Notes: a model not told the origin generated them from the sequence alone. A stretch of 64,000 nucleotides of DNA from Panagrolaimus kolymaensis (GCA_028622995.1 JAJQJQ010000016.1:1736001-1800000); one strand, 5' to 3'. Positions 1-11,856 are shown, numbered from the stretch's first letter. Made by a program: numbers and translations.

Positions 1-2
1 AG

Positions 3-2618
3 CGTAATTACTATAACTCATTATTTGTAGATTTGTTAGTTGAAAATGATGATGAGATATATTCGGTTGAAGAGCTTTCGGAAGCGGTTGGAGATCATAT
101 TTGTAAGCCATTTTGAAAAAATTTATATTTTGTTTTAAAATTATTTTGAATTTAGATGGATCAGCTCGAGATATTTCTCATGAAGCTGTCCTTCGAATTT
201 GTGAAAAGCTTTTTGAACTTCTTCATCAAGGGTTTGTTTCTGATTTACAGGAACCTTTCCACCTTCATTTTTTTTTAGCAAAATCCTTGAAAATCGTCGT
301 GAAGATGCAGCTCGAAAGCTTGATTCAACCGTAGATATGTCGGTTCAAATTGATCCATACAAAAATATTAATTCAATTTGGAAAGTTTCGGCAAAAGATT
401 TACCTTCCCTTGTTGTGGATAAAAAGAAGCTTGCTAAAGCTGAAGGAAGAAATAAAGATAAAGCTGAAAAGCGTACAGAACAAACAGCAGCAGCTCCTCG
501 AAGAGTTAAACCCCAAATTATTGCAACTGCAAGTCAAACTATTAGCAAACGTACCGACACCGAAGGAGGCAATAGTTTGGATATTCAATTAGAAAATGTT
601 GATATTTCCTTTGGAAACAAGTAAGAACTTCTTTAAGCAGTCACTATCAATAATAATAATTTTAGGCAACTTATTTCTGGCGCTGATTGCATTATATCTT
701 TCGGTCGACGTTATGGGCTCGTAGGAAGAAACGGGCTTGGAAAAACAACGTTATTAAAAATGATTTCATGGTTTGTGTTGGAAATTTTAGCTTCTTTTCA
801 TTTCATTTTATAATTTAGCGGCCAACTTAAAATTCCCTCAAACATTCGAATGCTTTCGGTTGAACAAGAAGTTGATGGTGATGATACTTTGGTTCTTGAT
901 AGCGTTCTTGCATGTGATGTAAAAAGAGAAGGCTTGCTTCGAGAAGAAGCTGAATTACGAGCACAAATTGACACTCCATCAACAACCGATGATGAGCGAA
1001 GTGAATTATCTCATCGTTTACAAGAAGTTTATGGTGAAATGTCAGCTCATCAAGTTGAAAAAGCCCCTGCTTTAGCTGGCATCATTCTTTTTGGTTTGGG
1101 TTTTAAACCTGAAGAACAACGAAAACCAACAAAGTTTGTTTTAAAAATGTTTTGTTTGACCAATTAATTTAAATTTTTTAAAGAGAATTTTCTGGTGGAT
1201 GGCGTATGCGTGTTGCTCTTGCAAGAGCATTATTTACCCAACCTGATTTGTTACTTCTTGATGAACCTACAAACATGTTAGGTGAGGACTTTCATTTATA
1301 AAATATTTGCAAAAATTACAGAGAATTTTAGACATGAGAGCCGTATATTGGTTGGAAAATCATTTACAAGAATGGCAAGGTACCATTGTTACGGTATCTC
1401 ACGACCGTAAATTCCTTAATACAATTTGCACGGATATTATTCACCTACATTCACGTCGATTAGATCAATATAAAGGAAATTATGAAAGTTATGAAAAGCA
1501 AATGCGTGAAAAACTCACTTTGCAACAACGGGAATATGAAGCTCAACAGCAATTGCGTCAACATGTTCAAGAATTCATTGATAAATTCCGTTATAATGCT
1601 AAACGGGCTTCAATGGTTCAAAGTCGAATTAAAATGCTTGAAAAAATGCCTCTTTTACGACCAGTTGAATTTGAGCTTGATGTAGTCCTTCGCTTTCCTT
1701 CTTGTGAAAAGGTTTGTCAGCGATGTTTATTATTTTTTTCTTCTTTAAAATTATTTTTAATTTAAGCTTTCCAACCCTGTTATGCAACTTGATGAAGTTT
1801 CATTCCGTTATACAAAAGATTCAGATTACATCTTTCGAAATATTTGCGTTGGTACTGATTCAGATTCCCGAATCTGCATCGTCGGTGAAAATGGCTCAGG
1901 TAATTAAAAAATTTTTTTTTCACTTAATTTTATTCAAGATAGTAGAATATAAAGAATTAAGGTAAAATGATATAACTTTAGGTAAAACAACCCTATTGAA
2001 AATTATTCTCGGTGACCTTTCTCCTTCATCTGGAGTTCGTCACGCGAATCGACGTTTAAATATAGGATACTTCACACAACATCATGTAAGTTGCCATTGG
2101 TTTAGATAAAACGTTGAGTGACATATAAATATATTTAGGTTGACCAATTGGAAATGGATCAATCGGCCCTTGAATTAGTTGCAGAACGTTTTCCTGGAAA
2201 AGCGATTGAAGAATATCGAGGAGCACTGGGACGTTTTGGCCTCAGCGGTGATGTCGTCTTCCAATCGATTGCAACACTTTCTGGAGGCCAAAAATCCCGC
2301 CTAGCTTTTGGCTGCCTTGGACTTCAAAATCCCAATTACCTTGTTATGGACGGTTGGTTAAAAGCGTAAACAAAAACTCTATAATTACTAATTATTTTAG
2401 AACCTACAAATCACTTGGATGTTGAGACTGTGGATGCTCTTGGAAAAGCTTTGAATGATTTCCCCGGTGGAGTGGTATTAGTTTCTCACGATGAGCGTCT
2501 TATACAACTTGTTTGCAAAACCCTATGGTGTGTAAAAGATCGCACCGTAACAAAACTTGATGGAGGTATTGAAGAATATAAGAAACATGTTTACCGTCAA
2601 TTGGCTATTCAAGCTTAA
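3..2618 (+). CDS. abcf-3: ABCF3-type ABC ATPase (GCN20-like), 5' partial
   Basis: Soluble twin-ATPase ABCF protein of the GCN20/ABCF3 group, which acts with ribosomes and the GCN1-GCN2 stress pathway rather than as a transporter. The window opens inside the gene: an open frame runs from base 3 and encodes the helical N-terminal region, with no start codon visible. Splicing joins about 102/156, 231/279, 620/666, 770/819, 1133/1184 and 1280/1332 in frame. ABC domain 1 shows a Walker A 'GRNGLGKTT' (about 727-755), the signature '[13 protein letters not shown]' and Walker B '[11 protein letters not shown]'. ABC domain 2 shows 'GENGSGKTT', '[11 protein letters not shown]', 'EPTNHLD' and the H-loop 'LVSHDERL'. 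The order and the linker 'EQEVDGDD' fit ABCF3 rather than ABCF1 or ABCF2. The stop is at 2616-2618. One acceptor (1183) ends AAG. Confidence 0.93.
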
Positions 2619-3227
2619 AATTTGTCATTGTTTTTGAATATATATTTTATTTTTGTAAAAGATTTTATAAAATTCTTTTATCTATCTCTTTTGATAACAA
2701 GCAACAAAAATTCATTTACTTTCTTTTTAAATTCACTCTTTTTGTGTTATGTGGTCTCAAAGCGATAAAAGAGGATACTTTCCACAATGAAGAAAAAAAA
2801 AGTTTCAATGTTTCATATAACTTTTGAAATTTGCTAAATTTTTAACTATTTTTTTCTCTAAAACATTTTTTTGTTATATCTGTTCTTTGTTATAAAACTA
2901 CGATTTCCGCCGCTTTAATGTGTAAAGTGGATGTAATTGATTTCATGTCGACGCCTTGTGTGGTAAGTTTTTTAAATTTTTTTTAATATATGTATATATA
3001 ATATAACTGGTCAAAAATTAAAAAAAGCGATGTGAAAATTCTACAGTCAAAAAGACTGTTTATAAAAAATCTTTAATGATTTTGTACTTTAAAGACTGTA
3101 ATCAGTGAAATATACTGATGTGCATGAAAATGCTCTCATATGTTGTGAAGTGTGATTTCTTTCAAACTGTGTCTAATTTACTGATTTTTATTTTTAATAG
3201 AGCATGTGAGAGTTGCATGCACAAGTG
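2619..3227. other. Intergenic region with probable 5' untranslated exon
   Basis: This stretch holds the abcf-3 3' UTR and the upstream region of the zinc-ribbon gene. A short open segment with an ATG at 2918 ends in a good donor (GTAAG) near 2963. The next acceptor (about 3200) leads into stops in that frame, so I read it as untranslated leader. Nothing else is recognisable. Confidence 0.4.
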
Positions 3228-5100
3228 ATGTCTCTCTGTAATGATGATATAACTAGATCGCTTTTTGCCCGTTTGAGGCGTACTGCTAAAAAAGTATGGT
3301 AGGGTTTCTCAAAAACACATTTAACAGATATTTTTTAGGAACCTGAAAGCTCACTTTTAATGTGTCCTAAATGCTCTAATCGTTTACGACCACTTTTGCT
3401 TGATTTCTTTGAAGAACGAGGTGTAACTTATCAGCGAGTATGGTGGACTTGTCGCGGGCTAAAGTAAGTTTATTTCTATTTTACTAATAAAAATGTAAAA
3501 AATAATTTTAGGGCAAAAACTTGTATATTTCCTCTGAATATGCCACCAGAAGTATTTTGGACAAAACGAACTGATGATCAAATTCGACATGATGTTATTC
3601 CTTTGCCAAACTTTAATTTACTACCGAAAGAACTATGGCATTTATATCCTTTTTTATTTTCGAACAAAACAATGGTAACGTTACAATTTGCAAAAGTTTC
3701 TGATTTTGTTGATATTCAGGCTTCCAAATCTAAATCAAAATCAATTGTTCAATCTTCAAAAGAGAAAGCTGATAATGTGGAGACCTCAATGGAGAAGGAA
3801 GTTGTCGAAAATGAAGATCCTGTGATAGCAAGACCTGAAGCAGCAAAAACTCCTGAAGATGAAAGTAATCAAAATATTCCTTCGCCTCAAAATCAACAAC
3901 AAGAAGGCTTCGATGAATTAAGAGAACGTGAAACGACAAGAAAACAAGGTAAAAAACGCAAGATTAGTATCGAAGACGATGAATTAGAGAAGAGTACACT
4001 TCGTTTATCTCTGGGAAAGAAACAACTTCGAGGTGTGGTTACTACGGCAAAAGCAAATTCATTATTGGTAATTTTTTCATTGCATAATTTTTAAAACTAA
4101 CTCTTTTTTAGCTTCAGAAAATTCGACGAAGATCCATGCAGCCGATGCAAGAGAGAATAGTTAATGGTGGACGAAATTTTGATTTCAAACTCGTTGATGA
4201 ATCTACTTCTACTCCAACGAGCAATAGAGTTCAATTCTTTCCTGATATTCAAGCTTCATTGAAATCAGCTTTAGCGTTAAGATTTGCAGAAAAAGATTAC
4301 TTTGACAAAGTGAATGTTCGAATGGTTGAATCTGGTGTGCCATTTCATGAAGAAGTCGACAGTCTTGAAAAACAACGTCTTTTAAAGCAATTTTCTGAAG
4401 ATTTTGCATCTATCAAACCTGAAAGAACTTCTCCTCAACTATCTCAAGAAAATGATAGAAACGAAGATGATTTCGAAACAGCTTCAAGTCGTGGTTCTGA
4501 AAAGTCTGAAACCCTAGCTTTAGATCCAACATTCAAAGCCACATCGAAAGCGATACATGCTTTTCGTGATGTTGAACAAAAACTTATTCTCTCTTCAAGG
4601 CTGGGTATTAAAAAAACAACAGATAATATACTTCGCAATAAAATCGAAAACAATGTTCAAATGTTTTCAAATGAATTATTTGCTCCACTTTCTGTACAAA
4701 GCGATGTCTCTGGCATTTCAACATCTAATCTTTCTGTGAATTCATCGACACCTGTTAACACTTCATTACACGAAAATGTATCGACGAACTTTGAATCTCC
4801 TGAATTACACAATATTGTTCAAAAACATTTACATCTATTGAAATCAAAATCTTGTAAGAAAAATAAGCAGAAATCAAGAAATATAAATCAACATGAGGTT
4901 TGTCTTAAAATTTATCTTGGTGGTTTTAATTTATTTTATTTTAGGGTAGTACACCAAGCAGGAGTCCTCAACGCGATGATTTTACTCAAGATCAACAACA
5001 TACTTATGAATTCAACTTTGAACAAGAGCAAGATTACGGTATTTTCTCACTCGGTGATGATAATGATATCTATGGATATGATGTTTTAAATAATTTTTAA
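3228..5100 (+). CDS. Uncharacterised protein with N-terminal CxxC...CIFPL zinc ribbon
   Basis: I do not recognise the family. The start is the ATG at 3228; upstream codons of that exon contain stops in every frame. Exons join 3293/3340, about 3463/3511, about 4065/4111 and about 4897/4946, with the stop at 5098-5100. The first about 65 residues contain 'LMCPKCSNRLRP', an aromatic strand 'VWWTCRG' and 'KTCIFPLN'. This is a four-cysteine pattern resembling the small CxxC...C...CIYPL zinc module at the start of the SUMO protease USPL1, though the match is only motif-level. The rest, about 450 residues, is polar and low in hydrophobic content, with Lys/Glu and Ser/Thr-rich stretches ('GKKRKISIEDDELEK'). 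That suggests a mostly disordered nuclear protein. No catalytic domain is visible. Function unknown. Confidence 0.75.
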
Positions 5101-5620
5101 TTTATTCATAATCTTTAGGAATAACATAGGTTTTTTGTATTGTTTGTATTTTTTCTGTGTCGCAAATCAATAAATTTTGTAACTTTAAATGTTGTTTCTT
5201 TTTAGATGTTTTGCCACCGATTAAAACATTTATCACGAGATTTTGTGGTTTTTTCAAACATTTGCTGGTGTTCTTGGATGTGGAAATAACATTTGCACAA
5301 GATTCACATTATAATTTTGGGTTGGTTGTTGTTCGTCTGAAATGGCGCATATGAATGAAGGGAAATGGCAGGCAATTAAGCAACTAGAATTTTTCAAAGC
5401 GCATTGTTTAAAAATTAAATAACGTTTAAAAAAATAAAGGAAAGAAAATAATGCATAACACATTTATGGGAGAAAAAAAAGTACACTAAAAGTATACAAT
5501 AACTAACTAACAGTGAATAAAATAATTTTAAGTTATGTGTGTGAACAAAATGAAGTGAGCAAAATAAATAATAAAAGTAGAGAGAGAGAGAGCAGTTTGT
5601 GCATGAAAGGTTATCATCCT
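5101..5620. other. Convergent 3' untranslated region
   Basis: This lies between the stop of the zinc-ribbon gene and the stop of the MOLO1-family gene on the other strand. It is AT-rich with a short GA dinucleotide run near 5580-5591. I see no coding region or RNA gene. Confidence 0.5.
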
Positions 5621-8600
5621 CTATTCACAAATCATAAATACCACCTGTGATGAGATTTGTGATTTATTATTTCTTTTGGTTTTCTTTCTAAATAATGGCA
5701 TCAAAAAGGGCTTACCTCCAAATCCTGCTTTCCACGGACGTGAATTAGCTGCCATAATTCCAGGTTTACCCCTTTGTGAACCTCGCTTGGTTGTAGACCT
5801 CACCCAACAAAGTCCAATGGTCATAAATATACAGAGAACAGCACATGCCCCGAAGGCGCACCAGGCCCAAAATGGAACATCATGTTTTGGTTTGGGATGG
5901 CGTGGAAGTTCTTCAGCTTCCTTTAAAATATTTACAATGCGACTTATTAAACTTATTAACACCTGAAAATAGTATTAATTTTTGAGTCGAAAGATAAACG
6001 ATAAAGAGTGAGCAATATACTCACCCGATTAAGAGGATATCCGTCTTGCAAATGATTGTTTTCGCTTTCCACAATGGTTTGAAGTGAATCACTGGGAAAT
6101 TTGTTAGAGTGAAATGCTTCCATAGATATAAGCTTTTCATGAACTAATGACCCATAAGAAAGAAAAATAAATGGTCTCAATTGAATTCCACTTCGAGAAA
6201 GAGTTTGTGGACGACGTTGAATAACCAAAACAAGAAAATCTTCATCACATTCCGCCATGTTCCACCTTTCACGAATTATTCGAGCAAAATTTGTACCGTA
6301 ATTTATTATCGATTCCCTTAAAAGTAAGTGAGTTTAATTTAAGCATCAAAATTTAGAAGAAGAAAAAATTACGGTGTCATTGGTTTGAAAGTTGAAGAAT
6401 TTCGCGAAAGAGTTGCATTGAAAGGGCAGTGATCATAACTATAATGAAGCATTGTTACTTTTAATTGAATTTCTGATTAAACAAACCTGTGCAAATCCGT
6501 TACACCACCTTCAATGGGTGTCAACTCTCTCATAAATGCAAAACCAAATTTAAACCAACATTGTTGACTCTGTAAATGTTAGATTGTGGTATTTATGTTT
6601 GTTTGCTTTCTCAGAAGAAGCTTACAATTGAATCAGTACATACGCATTTATCTTGTTTGGAGCGATAAATCCTTCGAAGGTTTTCCCCAATTAATTGCAC
6701 TGAAAAAAATCATTATTTTATTTTATTCAAAAATAATTGAGTTCCCCAAATCAACACACTTTGTCTATAAAAATAATAAGGTTATGTGATGCCCAATAAT
6801 ACATAAATGGATGTGGCACACTTACTTTCTATGTTTGAAAGAGGATATAAGAAAAAGAAGTTCAATAAAAAAAAATTCTAATTCATCTTTTTTTCGAAAA
6901 GCAACAAAGAAATAAAACACAGTAAAAACAAACTCCCGCCTTTTTTGATGTTTTACGCCGCGAAAGGTTGACTTTCAAAAAAAAAATCGAAAACCAAAAA
7001 TATTTTTCATCATCACTCTTTTTTGCGACTTTGATTTTTTTTACATTCAAACTAATAATCAATCATCGCATCGCTAAATTATGACTGAAGGAAAAGTTGC
7101 TGTTGAATTTAAAACCGCTAAAGGTTCTGTAATAGAAGTTTCTGAAGAAGAATTGAAGCAATCACAACAATGGTTTGAAAAAATTATGGCAGAAACTGGA
7201 GCTTACGACAACGTTAGTGCTGATGATACCGATAATGATGCTTCTTTTGGTTCCATAGAAGACGATGATTCTCAAGATGTGAAAGAAGACTATAAGTAAG
7301 TGATATAATTTTACGCGGTTTTATTATAATTGTTATTTCAGGGATGAAAAGTATTATCGTCAAAATGTTGCATCTTCTAGCTCTCCACTTCCTAATATTA
7401 CTCCTCAGTAACTTTTTTCTTCATTTTTTTCTTCCATTAATTCGATTACTTATTTTCAGATCATTTGCTTATCTTCCATCAACACCAATTCCTTTCAATA
7501 TAAACTCACCAGCTTTTAAGTAAGTTTTCTCATCGGTTTGAAATATGTAATGTATGCTTTTCAGGCCGTTCAAACCTCCGACAATGAGCAATGAATTAAG
7601 ACAAGAAATGGTTGCTCGACGTAGCATGGATCGAAAAAGAAAAGCTCCGGATGATTCAAGCGTTCCCAGGTATGATTTTTTTTGTAATTATGATTACTGA
7701 CTTCGTATTTTTTAGCACTCCTGTATCTACTATTTCTCCTATAACTCCTGAACAACGTGAACGAATCCGAAGAAATCGTGAAGCTGCTCTCGCTAAGAGA
7801 AAATCATTGCAAGGGAAATAATATATGCCTATGTTAAAGAAAAGAACTCCTTGAAGAACCTTTTTTCTGTTGTATTTTTACTGTTATTATATTTTGTATT
7901 GATAAATCATCAAATTTTGGATTTTTTCTCTTTCTTACTTTAGTTAATAACGAGAGCAGGTCCTTATGAAAAAAGTCCTCAAATTGAAATTTGTACTTAA
8001 CTAGGAGCCGTTCCACTTTAAAAAACGTTGCGAGCTTTTTGTGTAAAAGTTTAAAAATAACTCCTTTCTAATACATCAGTAAATATGGTGCTACGAAAAA
8101 TTAAAAAAGAAAAAGCAAAAAATTGTGATTTGTAATTAAATGTTTTCATAAAAGTTTTATAATTCGAAGAAAAAGAAAGCAACTTACTTTCAGACATTGA
8201 AATTGTGCTATCAGGATCGCAAAAGAATCCATCAAGAAGTGAAAAATCTTGAACTCCACAAGCTTGAGATTCTCGATATATTGGATAAAAACAAGGTGAA
8301 ACATGTGATATTTTTTGAGAGATGCATGTTCTAAAACAATTACAAAATTTTAATATTATTCCATAACGATGAGTTTTTTTTTATCATGCACAGATAGGTG
8401 CATAATCTATATTTGCCGTACCGAAATTTTTGTTTTTACATTATATATTTAATTTTTTGTTCTGTAAAAAGATATTCTTTAAAAGAATTTTTTATCTTGT
8501 TTTTATCTGATAAAAAGACTATATATTTGCATTCAATTTTGCTCTTTCTTTTTTTTATTAAATGGAAAAAGAAAAAAATGTGAATGGCTTTTTCTGGAAA

Positions 8601-9080
8601 CTAATTCGCTTTTTATTTTTCTGCTTATGTCGCAAGCAATCAGGCATCCCAACGTCTTTAATCCTTGCAATGTTGGTTGTTGCCAACAATTAAGTAAGAA
8701 CATTAACAAGCATCCCAAAATGATAAATTAACGACGACAACAGCAAAAGAATGCGAAGAAAAAAGAAAGAAGTTGAAGCTATATTGATTGCAAGTTTTTT
8801 CTTTCTTTGGAAATGCAATGAGCCTTAAAAATTAACGGTCTTTTATAATAAACCTTTTAAAATGACATTTCCGTCGTTTTCCATAAACAGAAAATGTGTA
8901 AAAAATGTGCCAACATGCTTACTCTTTTTTTTGTTAATTTGAGAATTCAAAACAAAAAACAGTAAATAAAAATTATGGGCTATTTTAAACCTATATTAAG
9001 CTAAGTAATTACCTGAAAATAAAAAGAAGGTAAAATACTGTAAGTTTAATAATCCAAAGATAAAATTTAGAGGAGATCAT
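5621..9080 (-). CDS. MOLO1/TPM-domain type I membrane protein
   Basis: Predicted secreted-topology, single-pass membrane protein of the TPM/MOLO1 family, named after the C. elegans auxiliary subunit of levamisole acetylcholine receptors. Exons on the minus strand are 9080-9013, 8330-8188, 6699-6626, 6569-6487, 6438-6373, 6316-6025 and 5962 onward, and every junction keeps frame. Exon 1 is a hydrophobic signal peptide 'MISSKFYLWIIKLTVFYLL'. The TPM-like ectodomain follows: 'FFCDPDSTISMSE' then a helix, 'YGTNFARIIRERW' and 'CDEDFLVLVIQRR'. A transmembrane helix 'WAWCAFGACAVLCIFMTIG' precedes a basic cytoplasmic tail. A strong donor at about 5712 may splice the tail to a shorter end ('GGGIYDL', stop 5625); unspliced, the stop is at 5621. 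The intron 8187-6700 contains a gene on the plus strand. The 6317 acceptor ends AAG. Confidence 0.8.
7081..7821 (+). CDS. Small protein with N-terminal BRC-like repeat (RAD51-binding candidate)
   Basis: Five exons (7081-7295, 7342-7407, 7460-7519, 7565-7669, 7716-7821) join in frame to give about 183 residues. Residues about 8-36 read 'VEFKTAKGSVIEVSEEELKQ' followed by 'SQQWFEKI'. This has the spacing of a BRCA2 BRC repeat: the FxTAxG module that docks RAD51, then the acidic helix and an aromatic-Phe-Glu second contact. The middle is acidic, then Pro/Ser-rich. The C-terminus is a basic helix 'ITPEQRERIRRNREAALAKR', of the kind seen in several DNA-repair proteins as an RPA- or DNA-contacting helix (inference). 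There is no OB fold or helical BRCA2 domain, so it is far smaller than BRC-2. It lies wholly within an intron of the MOLO1-family gene on the opposite strand. Confidence 0.8.
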
Positions 9081-9782
9081 TAGCGATGTACACGCACATC
9101 TCACAAATACATACTCTCACTAACTCTGAAAAAAAAGCAATAATAACAAATATGTTTTTTTTATGTTTTTACTTTCTTTTTTTTGTTGCAAAAATGATCA
9201 AAGTTATAACACGAAAAAAACGAAAGTGAGCTTAAGCCATGACATTCGGCATTAATCCAAATGAATGTAAGAAAAAAAAACCACAACACGAACAACGTAA
9301 GCAGCCGTCAAAAAAAAACATACGAGCTTGGTGGTTTTTTGCCCCCGCCTTTCTTGCCTTATACTCTTTTTTTCTGGGAGTCACAACCAATTTGCCGTTG
9401 AATGCTCTAGCTTCTAATGTGACTTTTAAAAAAAGGGAAAATTCCAAAAGAAAAAAAAACACGCGCAAGTGAATGAACCAAAAAAGTATCATCAGTTTCA
9501 TCAGTTTTTTTTTGAAAGCATAAACTTTCACAGAAACTCATTAATAAAACATAACTTTCTTTTTTGTAAGACGTATGTATAAAAAAAGTTTTTTCATGAA
9601 ATATAAAACCAATTTTTATTTTTAATATAAAAGAAAATTAATGCAATGCAAAAAAGAAAGAGAAAGAAGTAGACGAATGAGAGACGCCATGAGAGACAGA
9701 AGAAGAAAAGAAAAAATGCCATTTAATTAAAATAAGAGAAGAGAATGGAAATCATTATAATTCTTGACGAGTCAGCCTTCTT
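9081..9782. other. AT-rich intergenic region
   Basis: This lies upstream of the MOLO1-family gene and downstream of the 9783-10919 gene. It has many A and T homopolymers and overlapping low-complexity open frames on both strands (about 9232-9531) that I do not believe. I see no RNA gene or repeat. Confidence 0.4.
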
Positions 9783-10919
9783 TTATTCATCTGCAGCTTT
9801 TTCCTTCTTTTTCTTTTCATCAGATTTCTTGCCTTTCTTTGTAGCAGATGTTGAATCACTTAAACCAAATGGATAGCAAATTCCACACATACTTCCAATG
9901 CAAATGATAGCAGCAATCCAATAAATAATCATTGGTACAATCATTACTGAAAAATAATAGATTAGTACTATTTTTAAAATATCAAAAAGTAATAAACATA
10001 CAAAGTTTGACCGTTTCTGCAATTTCTTTGCGTTTGAGAGCTTTGTTAAAAACTAAAAAATGTATGGTAAATGTTTAATTAATTTTACATTACTATTTAA
10101 AATAAACTTACTTGCTTTTCTGTTCTTTTCATTATTAAGAAATTTGTTTATAGCTTCATCATCAAGAGTTTGGTCTAGAACGGTTGATTCGGTTGCACTT
10201 TGGTTCGAAGAATTGTCATCTTTTGAGAGTTTATCCATCAATTGACCAGCAATGCCATCATCAGCACTTAGAAGATTTGCGATTGGCTTGTCACCAAGAA
10301 GAGCATTGAGAAAATGTTTATCACCAGTTACAAGATCAACAAAAGCATCCATGTTAACTTTATTGAGGAAAGTTTCATTGTTGACGACAGCTTGAATAAG
10401 TTTTGGATTGCTTGAAAGGATTTTGAGATTTTCAGGATCATCCATGTTTGTATCATCTTCAAAAACGGCTTTGATGACTTGAGGAACTTTTGAAAAAAGT
10501 TCGATTGCAGCACCTTGCTTGACGAGATTATTGAGAAAGGTTTCACTCTGGCCTATTTGATTTGCAAAGCTTTCATTGGCAGCAGCTTTAAGAACAAAGT
10601 CGAAGTTGTTGAAAAGTTTCATGCTGAATTCATCAAACAGTTTATCATTTCCGACCATCGTTTGAAGGAAATCGTCTTGTAAAGTTGAGTTGAGTTCTAA
10701 TTGTGTGATAAATCTAAAATAAATGCGAATTAATGACCTTAAGTTTAGTGTATATGTATGGTAACGAAAGCGCTCCAAAATAAAGGATTAAATAACAATA
10801 AATAAAAAATACACTTACTCATGAACAGGTGTTTCATTGAAAAGACCTTGGGCCAAAGCAAGATGATTGTTACCAAGCAAAAACGAAATGAAAAAGCAAA
10901 GCTTCAAAAGCAAACGCAT
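9783..10919 (-). CDS. Secreted-topology single-pass membrane protein with helical repeats
   Basis: Four exons on the minus strand (10919-10819, 10713-10112, 10052-10002, 9946-9783) join in frame. The start ATG at 10919 opens a signal peptide 'MRLLLKLCFFISFLLG'. The ectodomain of about 220 residues is almost all helical. It contains degenerate units around Asn/Asp-x-Glu/Lys-x-Phe-Leu ('VNNETFLNKVN', 'VTGDKHFLNALL', 'GQSETFLNNLV'), which suggests internal duplication. A transmembrane helix 'IVPMIIYWIAAIICIGSMCG' is followed by a Lys/Glu-rich cytoplasmic tail ending 'KAADE'. I recognise no named domain. It is likely a nematode-restricted surface or lysosomal protein; function unknown. Confidence 0.75.
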
Positions 10920-11257
10920 TCTTGAAAAGTGAGAAATCAGAAAATGAATTTTACAATGTCTTCAGCGATCAGGACACCACAAGCAGTAAATTTGATATGA
11001 TAGAGATAAACACGACCGATTTATTCCAACAAATTCATAAACACTGATTTTTAAAACGAATAACGACAAAGCTTTTATAAAATTTTAGAGGTAAGAGAAA
11101 TAATGATATGCAAATTATTTCGTTCGTCGTGATACCAAGAGGTTTTTTATAAAAAGGAAAGCATACTTTTTGTTTACAAAATTTGCATAAACACATTTTA
11201 TGATGGGAAAAATTTTTCATGGTTTTTTTTGTGTTCGCTACTACTAAAAGCTTAAAA
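10920..11257. promoter_or_regulatory. Shared divergent promoter region
   Basis: About 340 bases separate the start codons of two divergently transcribed membrane-protein genes. I see no defined element, so the assignment as a bidirectional promoter rests on position only. Confidence 0.3.
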
Positions 11258-11856
11258 ATGGCATCAAGTGATTTTGTAAAAAGTTTAATATTTTTAAATG
11301 GATTTATTTTTGTTTGTTTTGGTGAATCTGCAGAACATGAAGTTGTGGTTTCAGGTATACCTCGTGGTTTTAATCGTTCTTATTTTAATAATATTCTTTC
11401 TTTTAGCTTTATTAAGTGATGACAATTCTACAGTTAATGGATCAACTTCAACTTCTGTACTCTCAACATCGGTAAACTCAGTGAAAGGAACTACACCAAA
11501 AGATGCACTCCATAAAATAAGTAATGCTACATGTATGTTTTTTGTTTGTTTTAATCTTTTATACCATAACCTTTTCAGGGGCTCTTATTGCAATAACATT
11601 AATTTATTGGTTTATTACTTTGATAGTTTCTTTTGTTCTTTGCATCAAATATATGGGAAGTCAAAAACGTCGTGCATTGCCTCATCCTCCGCCTGAAGTG
11701 AAACTCAGTGAAAGAGAATATGAAGAATTTAGTGAAGTTCCAAATGAAGCAGGAAATTCAAGGATTCAAGGGTTTAAAAATAAAATAGGACGAGCTGTTA
11801 AAAGAAGCGACAAAAAAGAATCCTCTCAACAACAAGAAGATGAATTTGCTATGTGA
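11258..11856 (+). CDS. Small type I membrane protein
   Basis: Three exons join at about 11354/11407 and 11534/11580. The first Met (11258) opens a signal sequence 'FVKSLIFLNGFIFVCFG'. A short Ser/Thr/Asn-rich ectodomain follows, then a transmembrane helix 'ALIAITLIYWFITLIVSFVL', then a basic and acidic cytoplasmic tail with 'HPPPEVKLSEREYEEF' and a Gln-rich end, about 165 residues in total. The 'PPPEV' followed by a charged Tyr-containing segment could be an interaction motif (inference). No family is recognised. It is divergent from the 10919 gene, which has the same overall architecture of signal peptide, one membrane helix and charged tail. Confidence 0.7.

Noticed and set aside
2918..2962. 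Coding first exon 'MCKVDVIDFMSTPCV' for the zinc-ribbon gene
   Set aside because: Joining it to the next acceptor meets a stop after two codons; more likely untranslated leader.
9232..9531. Overlapping open frames on both strands with hydrophobic and Lys-rich peptides
   Set aside because: They arise from A/T homopolymer runs, have no splice or start context and no domain; both strands cannot be real at once.
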